Part shown: in pieces, positions 34,168 to 43,401 of the stretch | How the letters are laid out: each line of letters starts with the position of its first letter | How positions within the stretch are numbered: the stretch's first letter is position 1 | Assembly: GCF_042646205.1 (NCBI RefSeq) | Contig: NZ_JBHRTF010000003.1 | Span: 620,001-684,000, forward strand | Source of the DNA: Cellvibrio fontiphilus_A | GTDB lineage: Bacteria; Pseudomonadota; Gammaproteobacteria; Pseudomonadales; Cellvibrionaceae | DNA: 64,000 nt | Direction: 5' to 3' | Notes under the pieces: model-generated | What the model was told of the DNA's origin: nothing | Database searches by the model: none | Seen by the model: only the letters and a program-made list of their open reading frames with translations | Translations under genes and position numbers: made by a program

Positions 34168-36378
34168 ATGCCAAATTCACAGCAGGACAATAACTTAAGC
34201 CATGAAATGCTACGTATTGTGACAGCAACTCATCACGATCCATTTGAAGTGCTTGGGCGCCATCCATTAGGTGATAAAGCAACGGCAGACGCAGATACTT
34301 TTGTTCGGGCATATATTCCTGGCGCCCGTTCGGTAGCGGTGCAAACTACTAATAGTCAATTTGTTTCAATGGCTCGCATTGAAGGAACCGATTTTTTTGT
34401 ATGGCAAGGTTTGGGGCAAGATTTACCTGCGCGCTATCAACTGCATTGGTTGGATCGCCATAATCAGCCCCATACTGAAGTTGACCCTTATTGTTTTGCC
34501 CCTTTATTGGGCGATATTGATATGCATTTGTTTGCCGAGGGGCAACATTGGAACATTCACCACCATCTTGGTGCGCATCCGCGCCTTGTGGACGGCATAA
34601 GCGGAGTGATGTTTGCGACCTGGGCGCCAAACGCCGAGCGAATTAGTGTGGTGGGTGATTTCAATGATTGGGATGGTCGCGCTCACCCAATGCGGGTTCG
34701 CGGTGGCAGCGGTTTGTGGGAGTTGTTTATTCCCGGAGTGCAGCCGGGTGCTATTTATAAATTTGAAATTCGCAACCGTGCATCGGGCGCCGTATTTTTA
34801 AAGTCTGATCCCTACGGGCAAGCATTTGAGCTGCGCCCGCAAACCGGTTCCATCGTAAAAGCCGATTCGTTGTACAAATGGCAGGATAAAAGCTGGATTG
34901 ATCAGCGCGAGCATTGGAATTGGCAGTCATCACCTATGTCGGTGTATGAAATGCACTTGGGCTCCTGGCGCCGTGGTTGGGCGGGTGAATTTTTAAACTA
35001 CAGGGAAATTGCTCACCAATTAGTTGATTACATAAAACCTTTGGGTTTTACCCATGTGGAAATATTGCCGGTCAGTGAGCACCCCTTTGATGATTCCTGG
35101 GGTTATCAGACAACGGGGTATTTCGCGCCTACCAGTCGCTTTGGCTCTCCGGATGACTTTCGCTACTTCGTTGATTATCTGCACCAACACAATATCGGTG
35201 TGATTTTGGATTGGGTGCCGGCACACTTTCCAAAGGATGCGCATGCCCTTGCCCGCTTCGATGGTTCAGCGCTTTATGAGCATGAAGACCCGCGTTTGGG
35301 CGAACATCGCGACTGGGGTACGCTGATTTACAACTATGGCCGCAATGAGGTGCGTAACTTTCTGCTGGCCAGCGCTCTGTTCTGGTTAAAGGAATACCAT
35401 TTGGATGGCCTGCGGGTAGATGCTGTTGCCTCGATGCTCTACCTGGATTATTCGCGTGAACACGATCAATGGTTGCCCAACAAATATGGTGGCAATGAAA
35501 ATCTGGAAGCGATGGATTTCCTGAAGCAGTTGAATGAGATATGCCATGGACAAGTCCCTGGCGCTTTAGTAATTGCCGAAGAGTCAACCTCCTGGCCGCA
35601 GGTGACACGCCCTACCTGGGTGGGCGGTCTGGGTTTTTCCATGAAATGGAATATGGGGTGGATGCACGATACCCTCGATTATTTCAGCAAAGATCCCATT
35701 CACCGTCAGTACCATCATAATCAACTGACCTTTGGCATGATTTACGCCTTTACCGAAAACTTCCAACTGCCTTTTTCGCACGATGAAGTGGTGCATGGCA
35801 AAGGTAGTATGTTGAATAAGATGCCCGGTGACGATTGGCAGAAATTCGCTAATTTGCGTCTGTTGTACACCTACATGTATACCTACCCCGGCACCAAGTT
35901 ATTGTTTATGGGTAGTGAGTTTGGTCAGTGGAGCGAATGGGCTGCCGGGCGCAGTCTGGATTGGCACCTGCTTGAATACCCGTCGCATCAAGGCCTTGCA
36001 AATTTGGTAAAAGACCTTAATCAACATTACAAAACTATGCCTTCGCTGTACCAGCGCAGCTTCCGTCACGATGGTTTTGAATGGATTGATTGCCATGACA
36101 GCACCCAGTCAATTATCAGTTATATCCGCAAAAGCGATGAGGATTTCAGCATAGTGGTACTTAATTTTACGCCGGTCGCACGCGACAACTATCGCATTGG
36201 CGTGCCTGTTGCTGGGGTTTATCGCGAAGTATTAAATTCCGATTCCAATTTTTATGGCGGCAGCAATTACGGTAACGGCGACCCGCTACATACCCAGGAG
36301 ATTCCCTGGATGAATCACCAACAATCATTGGATATTCATTTGCCACCTTTGGGGGCATTAATACTCAAGCTTATTTAA
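34168..36378 (+). CDS. glgB: 1,4-alpha-glucan branching enzyme
   Basis: Adds alpha-1,6 branches to glycogen. An N1 domain (about 10-115) and a CBM48 module (about 130-225, with TWAPNAERISVVGDFNDWD) precede the GH13 barrel. Barrel motifs: ILDWVPAHFP, GLRVDAVASM (nucleophile Asp), VIAEES (acid/base Glu) and FSHDEVVHGKGS. 736 residues, typical of a full-length GlgB. AGGA lies nine bases before the ATG. Head of the plus arm; glgA begins 21 bases after the stop. Confidence 0.97.
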   Translation: MPNSQQDNNLSHEMLRIVTATHHDPFEVLGRHPLGDKATADADTFVRAYIPGARSVAVQTTNSQFVSMARIEGTDFFVWQGLGQDLPARYQLHWLDRHNQPHTEVDPYCFAPLLGDIDMHLFAEGQHWNIHHHLGAHPRLVDGISGVMFATWAPNAERISVVGDFNDWDGRAHPMRVRGGSGLWELFIPGVQPGAIYKFEIRNRASGAVFLKSDPYGQAFELRPQTGSIVKADSLYKWQDKSWIDQREHWNWQSSPMSVYEMHLGSWRRGWAGEFLNYREIAHQLVDYIKPLGFTHVEILPVSEHPFDDSWGYQTTGYFAPTSRFGSPDDFRYFVDYLHQHNIGVILDWVPAHFPKDAHALARFDGSALYEHEDPRLGEHRDWGTLIYNYGRNEVRNFLLASALFWLKEYHLDGLRVDAVASMLYLDYSREHDQWLPNKYGGNENLEAMDFLKQLNEICHGQVPGALVIAEESTSWPQVTRPTWVGGLGFSMKWNMGWMHDTLDYFSKDPIHRQYHHNQLTFGMIYAFTENFQLPFSHDEVVHGKGSMLNKMPGDDWQKFANLRLLYTYMYTYPGTKLLFMGSEFGQWSEWAAGRSLDWHLLEYPSHQGLANLVKDLNQHYKTMPSLYQRSFRHDGFEWIDCHDSTQSIISYIRKSDEDFSIVVLNFTPVARDNYRIGVPVAGVYREVLNSDSNFYGGSNYGNGDPLHTQEIPWMNHQQSLDIHLPPLGALILKLI

Positions 36379-36399
36379 ACGACAGAGCAAGGATTACTC

Positions 36400-37842
36400 A
36401 TGCAGAAAATTCTCTTTGCAACCAGTGAGGTTTATCCCCTTATCAAAACCGGCGGGCTTGCTGATGTAGCTGCCAGCCTGCCGCGCGCGCTGTTAAAGCT
36501 TGGGCAGGATGTAAAAATCCTGCTGCCGGCTTACGCGAGTGTGATGCACAAGTTAACCTCGGGCGTAAAACAAGTTGCGCAATTGCAGATCGAAGGGCGA
36601 GAAATTTCCATCAATCAAACCCGGCTGCCCGGCTCACGTCTGAATGTGCTGCTGGTGGATATCCCCGAGTTTTCGGAGCGTGAAGGTAACCCCTACTGTG
36701 GGCCAGATGGTTCAGATTGGTTTGACAACCATAAACGCTTTTATTTGTTTTCCAAGGCGGCAGAGCTGATTGCCCTTAATCAGGCACAGCTGGATTGGCG
36801 ACCGGATATAGTCCACTGCAATGATTGGCAAACTGGTTTGATTCCTGCCCTGCTCTCTTTACACCCTCAGCGCCCTGCAACCGTTTTTACGATTCACAAT
36901 CTCGCCTATCGCGGTCTGTTTTCCTATCAGGCATTTGCCGATTTGAATTTGCCGCAAGGCTTCTGGCACCACGAGCGCCTGGAGTTTTATGGGCAGATGT
37001 CATTTATGAAAGGCGGCTTGGCCTTCGCGGATTATGTCACCACGGTTAGCCCCAGCTATGCCAATGAAATACAGCGCCCCGAATTTGGTTGCGGCCTGGA
37101 TGGATTGATGCGCTATCGCAAGGAATCACTTGCAGGCATTTTAAATGGCATAGATATGGATGAATGGAACCCCGGTACTGATCCTCACATCAGTGTTAAT
37201 TACAATCGCCGAACCCTGGGCAACAAAGTCAAAAACAAATTGGCGCTACAAGCTGATCTGGGCTTAAACGTGGATGAAAAAACGCCGCTCTTGGGTTTTG
37301 TGGGGCGGTTGGTTGATCAAAAAGGGGTTGATTTGATTCTGGCCCAAATGCCGCGGCTGCTGGCAACTCAATGCCAACTGGTCATTTTGGGGAGTGGTTT
37401 CCCTCATTTGGAAGTGGCGCTGCAAAAGATTGCAGCTGAACATCCAGGTCGGGTATCCGTCACTCTGGGTTACAACGAGAGCTTTGCTCACCGGATTGAA
37501 GCCAGCAGTGACATCTTTCTGATGCCATCACTATTTGAGCCCTGCGGTTTGAATCAGCTTTACAGTTTGCGTTACGGCACACTGCCCGTAGTCCATGCGG
37601 TGGGCGGCCTGCGCGACACAGTATTTGAAGAGTCAGCGGAAGCTATCACTGACAAGGGTAATGGTTTTGTTTTTCATCACCCCACAGCGGAGTTGTTGTT
37701 CGAGGCGATTAATCGCGCATTACAACTTTATCAACAGCCTGCCCTGTGGAAGCAGTTACAGCTTAATGCCATGAGTAAAGACTTCTCATGGGATCAAAGT
37801 GCACAGCAATATCTCAACATCTATGAAAAGCTATTGGCTTGA
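36400..37842 (+). CDS. glgA: Glycogen synthase (ADP-glucose type)
   Basis: GT5 enzyme that extends alpha-1,4-glucan from ADP-glucose. N-terminal KTGGLADV (residues 15-22) binds the donor phosphates; CNDWQTGL near 145 and the C-terminal Rossmann domain with FVGRLVDQKG, PSLFEPCGLNQLYSLRYG (catalytic Glu region) complete the GT-B fold. 480 residues, as usual. Downstream of glgB by 21 bases with GCAAGGA before the ATG. Followed by a GC-rich hairpin. Confidence 0.97.
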   Translation: MQKILFATSEVYPLIKTGGLADVAASLPRALLKLGQDVKILLPAYASVMHKLTSGVKQVAQLQIEGREISINQTRLPGSRLNVLLVDIPEFSEREGNPYCGPDGSDWFDNHKRFYLFSKAAELIALNQAQLDWRPDIVHCNDWQTGLIPALLSLHPQRPATVFTIHNLAYRGLFSYQAFADLNLPQGFWHHERLEFYGQMSFMKGGLAFADYVTTVSPSYANEIQRPEFGCGLDGLMRYRKESLAGILNGIDMDEWNPGTDPHISVNYNRRTLGNKVKNKLALQADLGLNVDEKTPLLGFVGRLVDQKGVDLILAQMPRLLATQCQLVILGSGFPHLEVALQKIAAEHPGRVSVTLGYNESFAHRIEASSDIFLMPSLFEPCGLNQLYSLRYGTLPVVHAVGGLRDTVFEESAEAITDKGNGFVFHHPTAELLFEAINRALQLYQQPALWKQLQLNAMSKDFSWDQSAQQYLNIYEKLLA

Positions 37843-37850
37843 TTCCTCAG

Positions 37851-37873
37851 GCGGCCAGCGCAAGGCTGGCCGC
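37851..37873 (+). terminator. GC-rich hairpin after glgA
   Basis: A perfect 9-bp stem GCGGCCAGC (37851-37859) / GCTGGCCGC (37865-37873). The T-run is very weak (TTCGG), so it may only attenuate read-through into pgm or protect the glgBA message. Confidence 0.5.
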
Positions 37874-38005
37874 TTCGGTGCATCTGCTATAAAAGCAGGC
37901 TACCATATGGCAATAAACCCGGGCTTACAGGCCTTGGCGCAGCAGGAAAATGATTAAAACCAGCATTTAGCTTTCAGCAAAAAAACCATAATTTCAGGAG
38001 TTTTT

Positions 38006-39649
38006 ATGTCTACCAGCCCCCTGGCCGGAAAGTTGCTACCTCAGGATTTACTTGTCGATTTGCCCAAGTTGATCGACTCCTATTACACCAATAAGCCGGA
38101 TTCAGGCGTTGCTGAACAGCGCGTGAGCTTTGGGACTTCCGGGCATCGGGGTTCATCCTTTGCCAACAGTTTTAATGAAAACCATGTGCTGGCTATCAGT
38201 CAGGCGATCTGCGATTACCGCACTCAAGCAGGTATCAACGGCCCATTATTTATAGGCATAGATACCCATGCCCTGTCTGAGCCTGCGCAAATTAGCGCGG
38301 TAGAAGTTCTTGCTGCGAATGGTGTGGAGATTATGTTGGCACAAGGGGGCGAATATACCCCTACACCGGCTATTTCCCATGCCATCCTCACCTACAACAA
38401 GGGGCGCACCAGTGGCTTGGCTGATGGTATTGTCATCACCCCATCGCACAACCCTCCCGACAATGGCGGTTTCAAATACAACCCACCTAACGGCGGCCCG
38501 GCTGACAGTGATATCACCAATTGGATGCAGGCGCGTGCTAATGAGTTGCTGGAAAATAACCTGCGCGATGTAAAACGTATGGATTATCACCAGGCATTAA
38601 AAGCAGCCACAACGCATCACCATGACTATGTGCATAACTACGTTAAAGATTTGATCAATGTTATTGATATGGAAGCAATTCGTGGTGCGAATGTGCATAT
38701 GGGGGCCGATCCTTTGGGCGGTGCCGGTGTGAATTATTGGAGTGCAATTGCTGATCATTACCAGTTAAATTTGAAGGTGCTCAACACCAGTGTCGATAAA
38801 ACATTTTCATTTATGACCGCAGACTGGGATGGAAAAATCCGTATGGACCCTTCCTCTGCCTACACAATGCAAGGCATGGTTGAGCGCCGTAATTTATTTG
38901 ATGTGGCCTTTGCCTGTGATGCCGACCACGACCGTCATGGCATTGTGGCGCCTAGTTGTGGCCTGCTGCCTCCCAACCATTACCTGGCGGTTGCGATTCA
39001 ATATTTGTTTCAGCATCGCCCACAGTGGGCAGCCAATACCGCCATAGGTAAAACGGTGGTAAGTAGTGCAATGATCGATAAGGTCGCCCAAAAAATTGGG
39101 CGCCGTTTGTATGAGGTGCCTGTTGGGTTCAAATGGTTTGCACCCGGTTTATTTGATGGTTCACTGGGGTTTGGTGGTGAGGAAAGTGCCGGTGCGTCTT
39201 TCTTGCGTATCGACGGTAGTGTCTGGACTACCGATAAAGATGGCATTATCCCCTCGCTATTAGCAGCAGAAATTAAAGCCAATACCGGCCGCGATCCCGG
39301 TGAATGTTACAAGTTGTTGGCCGATGAATTTGGTCATGCTGCGGAAGCGCGTGTTGAAGCTCCTGCTAATACTGCGCAAAAGAAAGCACTTTCCAAATTG
39401 TCTCCGGCGCAAATTACCTCGACCGAATTGGCGGGCGATAAAATTGAGACGATTCTGACTCATGCTCCAGGCAATGATGCCGCGTTTGGTGGTATTAAGG
39501 TGATGAGTAAAAATGGTTGGTTTGCTGCACGCCCATCAGGCACAGAAGAAATTTACAAAATCTACGCTGAAAGTTTTAAAGGCAAAGAACATTTGCAAGA
39601 GCTTATTGCAGAAGCGCAGGTGATTGTGAATAAGGCGATATCGGATTAA
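38006..39649 (+). CDS. pgm: Phosphoglucomutase (alpha-D-glucose-phosphate specific)
   Basis: Interconverts glucose-6-phosphate and glucose-1-phosphate, feeding GlgC. The active-site phosphoserine lies in TPSHNPPDNGG near residue 147; the metal loop is CDADHDRHG near 307, the sugar loop GGEESAGAS near 391, and the phosphate-binding loop RPSGTEE near 512. 547 residues matches Pgm of Escherichia coli type. TTTCAGGAG lies before the ATG. Third gene of the plus arm, 163 bases after glgA, with its own terminator. Confidence 0.96.
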   Translation: MSTSPLAGKLLPQDLLVDLPKLIDSYYTNKPDSGVAEQRVSFGTSGHRGSSFANSFNENHVLAISQAICDYRTQAGINGPLFIGIDTHALSEPAQISAVEVLAANGVEIMLAQGGEYTPTPAISHAILTYNKGRTSGLADGIVITPSHNPPDNGGFKYNPPNGGPADSDITNWMQARANELLENNLRDVKRMDYHQALKAATTHHHDYVHNYVKDLINVIDMEAIRGANVHMGADPLGGAGVNYWSAIADHYQLNLKVLNTSVDKTFSFMTADWDGKIRMDPSSAYTMQGMVERRNLFDVAFACDADHDRHGIVAPSCGLLPPNHYLAVAIQYLFQHRPQWAANTAIGKTVVSSAMIDKVAQKIGRRLYEVPVGFKWFAPGLFDGSLGFGGEESAGASFLRIDGSVWTTDKDGIIPSLLAAEIKANTGRDPGECYKLLADEFGHAAEARVEAPANTAQKKALSKLSPAQITSTELAGDKIETILTHAPGNDAAFGGIKVMSKNGWFAARPSGTEEIYKIYAESFKGKEHLQELIAEAQVIVNKAISD

Positions 39650-39671
39650 TTTGACCGCTCAGCTTCACCAA

Positions 39672-39701
39672 AAAAATGCCCGATTTAATCGGGCATTTTT
39701 T
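39672..39701. terminator. Bidirectional terminator between pgm and the pirin gene
   Basis: AAAAATGCCCGAT pairs with ATCGGGCATTTTT over a 3-base loop, with A- and T-runs on both sides. It serves the convergent genes on both strands. Confidence 0.9.
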
Positions 39702-39742
39702 ATCACTACTATTAAAAAGTAATAACACATAACGATTTATTT

Positions 39743-40597
39743 TCAGGCTTTGGGCAGTGGAATAAAATCCGTTTCCCCTGGAACCATTGCAAACTCTTGT
39801 TTTTCCCAGCGCTCGCTAGCCGCGCGCAGTTTTTCGCGGGATGAAGCGACAAAATTCCATAAAATAAAACGCTCACCAGCTAATGGCTCACCGCCGAGAA
39901 CTAAAATTCTCGATGCCTTTTCAGATTCAATGACAGAATTTTCATCCAGCACTGCAAGATGAAATTCAGCTACTGGCTCGCCGTTCACAGTCACTGAACC
40001 CCAAGCGACATAAATAGCCAACTCCTGCCCCGGAAAATCTGGCTCATAGCGAGTTGCTTCGCCCAGCGCCAGATCCAAATAGGTAGTAATACTGGCTGTT
40101 TTTACTGGCGACTCCACACCAAAGGCTTTCCCGATTAACACCTGCGCACTCATGGTGAGCAAGTTAACCGATGGAATTGTTTCTGCCGGATAGTGCGCAA
40201 AGGCTGGTTCACATTCTTCGGCCTCCAGCGGCAATGCGAGCCAGGTTTGTATTCCCTCAACAGGTGTGTTTCCGGCACGGATATCGGCGGGTAAACGCTC
40301 CGAGTGAACAATGCCGCTACCGGCTGTCATCAAATTAATTGCGCCCGGTTCAATTCGCTGAACGACGCCCAAGCTGTCACGGTGCATCATCGCGCCGGTA
40401 AACAAATAAGTGACGGTGGCCAAACCTATGTGAGGGTGTTGTCGAACATCATCCGAAGTGGTGCCAAGGCTGAATTGTGCGGGCCCCATGTGGTCTACAA
40501 AAATAAATGGCCCCACTCTTTGTTTAACACGCGATGGCAATAAGCGTTTTACGGGAAAACCAATATCCTGAATACGAGGAGAAATAATCAGTGCCAT
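39743..40597 (-). CDS. Pirin-family cupin protein
   Basis: A bicupin of the pirin family; some members are quercetin dioxygenases or redox sensors, the role here is unknown. The N-terminal cupin shows the metal-binding set HPHIGLATVTYLF with a later HRDS and the Glu in VHSERL, typical of pirin (residues about 55-115). 284 residues, the usual length. It is followed at 9 bases upstream by an OsmC-family gene on the same strand, a pairing that suggests an oxidative-stress operon. Confidence 0.9.
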   Translation of the reverse strand: MALIISPRIQDIGFPVKRLLPSRVKQRVGPFIFVDHMGPAQFSLGTTSDDVRQHPHIGLATVTYLFTGAMMHRDSLGVVQRIEPGAINLMTAGSGIVHSERLPADIRAGNTPVEGIQTWLALPLEAEECEPAFAHYPAETIPSVNLLTMSAQVLIGKAFGVESPVKTASITTYLDLALGEATRYEPDFPGQELAIYVAWGSVTVNGEPVAEFHLAVLDENSVIESEKASRILVLGGEPLAGERFILWNFVASSREKLRAASERWEKQEFAMVPGETDFIPLPKA

Positions 40598-40606
40598 AAC
40601 TTACCC

Positions 40607-41002
40607 CTAAACGACTTGAGTGTTTATGTTAATGGTGGCATGAGAAAGTAATTTATGAATCGGACACTTTTCTACAATAGACGACAGCTGTTGGCGCTGA
40701 TCGTCATTAAGGTTGCCGATAATTTCTAATTTGAGCGAGAGTTGGTACTCACCTGATTTTTCTTTGCTGTTATCGCGCTCAATGCTTACATTGATTGATT
40801 CCAGAGGCATTCCCCGACGCTTGGCAAACATGGTCAAGGTAATTGCCGTGCAGGCAGCAAGGGAAGAGTCCAGCAGATCGTGTGGGTCTGGTGCGGAATT
40901 CTCTCCGCCCAGATCAGCATCAACATCTGCAAACAAATTATGCGCCCCGATAGTGATGCGTTGACGGTAGGTTCCACTCGGGTCTTTCTCTAATTTGATC
41001 AT
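40607..41002 (-). CDS. OsmC/Ohr-family peroxide-reducing protein
   Basis: 131 residues with the two conserved cysteines of the family: one in SLAACTAITL (about residue 51) and one in EKCPIHKLL (about 112). These reduce organic hydroperoxides in OsmC and Ohr. The arrangement is closest to the OsmC/YhfA subgroup; the physiological substrate is not shown by the sequence. Upstream of the pirin gene by nine bases, same direction. Confidence 0.88.
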   Translation of the reverse strand: MIKLEKDPSGTYRQRITIGAHNLFADVDADLGGENSAPDPHDLLDSSLAACTAITLTMFAKRRGMPLESINVSIERDNSKEKSGEYQLSLKLEIIGNLNDDQRQQLSSIVEKCPIHKLLSHATININTQVV

Positions 41003-41035
41003 GTAAACTCTCTTGGTTAATGCAAAGATTCAATC

Positions 41036-41515
41036 TCAAATTCTGCAGTTTATTGGTAGATCTTTTAATTCAACATTAGTTCTATTTTCGCCCACTGCTT
41101 GCATTCCCTCGGGCACGGCCCCTTTTCCACAGAGCCAGGAGATGGGACTCTGCGGTGAATCTTTTACCGCAATGGGTTGGACGCTGAGAATTTTTTCTTT
41201 GAGTGAAGGGTGGGCTTTGTTGCCGAAATGAATGTGAAAAGCGCCCTCTTTTAATTCAATTCGATCCACATAATTTCCCAGCAATTTTTCTGGCTCGGGA
41301 ATTCCTGCCTCTTGATTGTTTTTTAAAAATACCAAGGTGTTTTTGTGATAATAAGCAACTAATTTTTTGTAGTCCTCTATCAACTCCATGGATTCGGTGA
41401 CTTGGCGGCGTGCGATAGTCGGGTCCGCCTTGGGTATTGCCATTAATGCCAGAATTGCGATGATGGCGACCACCACCATCATTTCAATCAGAGTAAAACC
41501 ACGCCGTTTAATCAC
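41036..41515 (-). CDS. Type IV pilin-like protein
   Basis: Starts with a prepilin signal: short basic leader MIKRRG, cleavage before FTLIE, with the key Glu at mature position 5 and a hydrophobic helix (VVVAIIAILALMAIP). The remaining 120 residues include a C-terminal pair of cysteines (WLCGKG and INCRI) that could close the D-loop. It may be a pilin or pseudopilin. No assembly genes lie nearby, so it must use a machine encoded elsewhere. Single gene, 33 bases before the OsmC gene. Confidence 0.85.
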   Translation of the reverse strand: MIKRRGFTLIEMMVVVAIIAILALMAIPKADPTIARRQVTESMELIEDYKKLVAYYHKNTLVFLKNNQEAGIPEPEKLLGNYVDRIELKEGAFHIHFGNKAHPSLKEKILSVQPIAVKDSPQSPISWLCGKGAVPEGMQAVGENRTNVELKDLPINCRI

Positions 41516-41542
41516 ACTTATTCCTTTCTGCCAGAATTAAAA

Positions 41543-41797
41543 TTAACGAATAAATTTTGCAACGTACCAGCAGCTGGCGTGCAGTTCAAAGCCCTGTGCT
41601 TGTGCCCACTTAATTCCTGTGCGCACTAATTTTTCTGCAAAACCTTTGCCGCGACATTGTGGTGGCACATAAGTGCTGGTGAAATCTACAGCAGGTGTTG
41701 TGCCGTGAGAGAATAAACGATAACTCAGTATCGCTTCGCTGTTATCGCATTCAAGAACAAAACGCTGCTGTTCCGGTTGGTGCTGTATGTCAGGCAT
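41543..41797 (-). CDS. Short GNAT-fold acetyltransferase-like protein
   Basis: An 84-residue protein of the short YjdJ-like GNAT branch. The acetyl-CoA loop is seen as VPPQCRGKGFAEKLV, where the usual Q/R-x-x-G-x-G/A pattern is present. The substrate is unknown. I chose the ATG at 41797 (MPDIQHQPE), because GGAGTAAGG precedes it; the open frame extends to 41917 but would cross the rimO terminator. It lies behind rimO as an independent unit. Confidence 0.78.
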   Translation of the reverse strand: MPDIQHQPEQQRFVLECDNSEAILSYRLFSHGTTPAVDFTSTYVPPQCRGKGFAEKLVRTGIKWAQAQGFELHASCWYVAKFIR

Positions 41798-41841
41798 AGA
41801 CCTTACTCCGCAATGAAACCCTAGTGTAGAACACAACGCAT

Positions 41842-41877
41842 AAAAAAATCCCCCAGTGTTTTCACAGCTGGGGGATT
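41842..41877 (-). terminator. Terminator of rimO
   Basis: A 10-bp stem AATCCCCCAG (41847-41856) / CTGGGGGATT (41868-41877); on the minus strand it is followed by a run of T residues. It lies 21 bases beyond the rimO stop codon. Confidence 0.9.
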
Positions 41878-41898
41878 CGGCTTTACCTGTGTGGCGCG

Positions 41899-43302
41899 TT
41901 AGACTTTGGTGCCCCACAGGTCGTACTCGTCCGAGTGTTCGATAAGCACATTTACCAAGTCGCCGGGTTTTACATTCTCTTCACCATTCAAGTAGACGCA
42001 GCCGTCGATCTCGGGTGCGTCAGCAAAACTGCGACCTATGGCGCCCTCTTCATCAACTTCATCGATCAGCACTTGAAGCACCTGCCCTACTTTCTGCTTC
42101 AAGCGTTCAGTGGAGATTTGTTGCTGCAGCTGCATAAAGCGGTCGTAGCGTTCTTGTTTGATCTCATCCGGTACATGATCGGGCAAGTCATTAGCCTTGG
42201 CGCCTTCAACTGGCGAATATTGGAAGCAACCCACGCGATCCAGCTGCGCCTCTGTTAAGAAATCCAGCAGCTGCTGGAAGTCAGCTTCTGTTTCCCCGGG
42301 GAAGCCCACAATGAAGGTAGAGCGAATGGTTAAGTTAGGCACTTGTTCGCGCCAGGCTTTGATGCGCTCCAGTGTTTGTTCCACTTGTCCGGGGCGGCGC
42401 ATTTTGCGCAGCAGTGTTGGGCTCGCATGTTGGAAAGGTATATCCAGATAGGGCAATACCTTGCCTTGTGCCATCAAAGGAATCACGTTGTCTACATGTA
42501 GATAAGGATAAACATAGTGCAAACGCACCCAGACACCCAATTCACCCAGTGCGGCAGCTAACTGATACATGTCTGTTTTGAGCGGGCGGCCATCCCAGAA
42601 ATCGGTGCGGTGCTTAATATCGACACCATAGGCAGAGGTATCCTGGGAAATGACCAGTAATTCTTTTACCCCGGCTTTCACCAGGCGCTCGGCTTCACCC
42701 ATTACCTGCCCAATCGGGCGGCTCACCAGCTTGCCGCGCATATCGGGGATAATGCAGAAACTGCAGGAGTGGTTGCAGCCTTCGGATATTTTCAAATAAG
42801 CGTAGTGGCGCGGCGTCAGCTTAATACCCTGTGGTGGAACCAAATCAGTAAAGGGATTGTGGGTCGGGCTGGGCGGCAGGTGTTCATGTACCTGCGATAA
42901 CACCTCTTCATAGGCATGGGCACCGGTAATACCCAAAACGTTGGGGTGAACCTGGATAATTTCGTCTTTTTTGGCCCCCAAACACCCCGTGACTAACACC
43001 TTGCCGTTCTCTGCGAGCGCTTCGCCAATCGCCCCTAAGGATTCCTGTACCGCACTGTCGATAAAGCCACAGGTATTGACTATCACCATGTCCGCATCGT
43101 TGTAGGTGGGCACTATGTTGTAACCTTCGGTGCGCAATTGGGTCAGTATGCGCTCTGAATCCACCAGGTTTTTAGGGCAGCCAAGCGATACAAAGCCGAT
43201 GGTATTGCCTTTGGTGCCGCCACTTTGCGCCTGACTGGCAAGTGTTTTGGCTGGCGTGTCCAGAGTGGTGGTTTGGGAGGGGTCAAAGGTATTAACAGTC
43301 AT
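41899..43302 (-). CDS. rimO: Ribosomal protein S12 methylthiotransferase
   Basis: Radical SAM enzyme that adds a methylthio group to an Asp of ribosomal protein S12. The N-terminal domain (about 35-145) has the cysteines of the auxiliary cluster (SLGCPKN, VNTCGF, TGCLG), the radical SAM motif is CNHSCSFC near residue 175, and a TRAM domain lies at the end (about 395-467). The N-terminus has about 30 extra residues, rich in Thr and Ser. Single gene with its own terminator. Confidence 0.95.
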   Translation of the reverse strand: MTVNTFDPSQTTTLDTPAKTLASQAQSGGTKGNTIGFVSLGCPKNLVDSERILTQLRTEGYNIVPTYNDADMVIVNTCGFIDSAVQESLGAIGEALAENGKVLVTGCLGAKKDEIIQVHPNVLGITGAHAYEEVLSQVHEHLPPSPTHNPFTDLVPPQGIKLTPRHYAYLKISEGCNHSCSFCIIPDMRGKLVSRPIGQVMGEAERLVKAGVKELLVISQDTSAYGVDIKHRTDFWDGRPLKTDMYQLAAALGELGVWVRLHYVYPYLHVDNVIPLMAQGKVLPYLDIPFQHASPTLLRKMRRPGQVEQTLERIKAWREQVPNLTIRSTFIVGFPGETEADFQQLLDFLTEAQLDRVGCFQYSPVEGAKANDLPDHVPDEIKQERYDRFMQLQQQISTERLKQKVGQVLQVLIDEVDEEGAIGRSFADAPEIDGCVYLNGEENVKPGDLVNVLIEHSDEYDLWGTKV

Positions 43303-43401
43303 AGGATCTCAAGCAGCTGGTCAGTCAAAAAAAGGCGCTCATTGTAGGCGTTTGAAGGCTAATTTGCATTCAACTGACAAAAATTACTTTCCCGACGAGG
43401 T

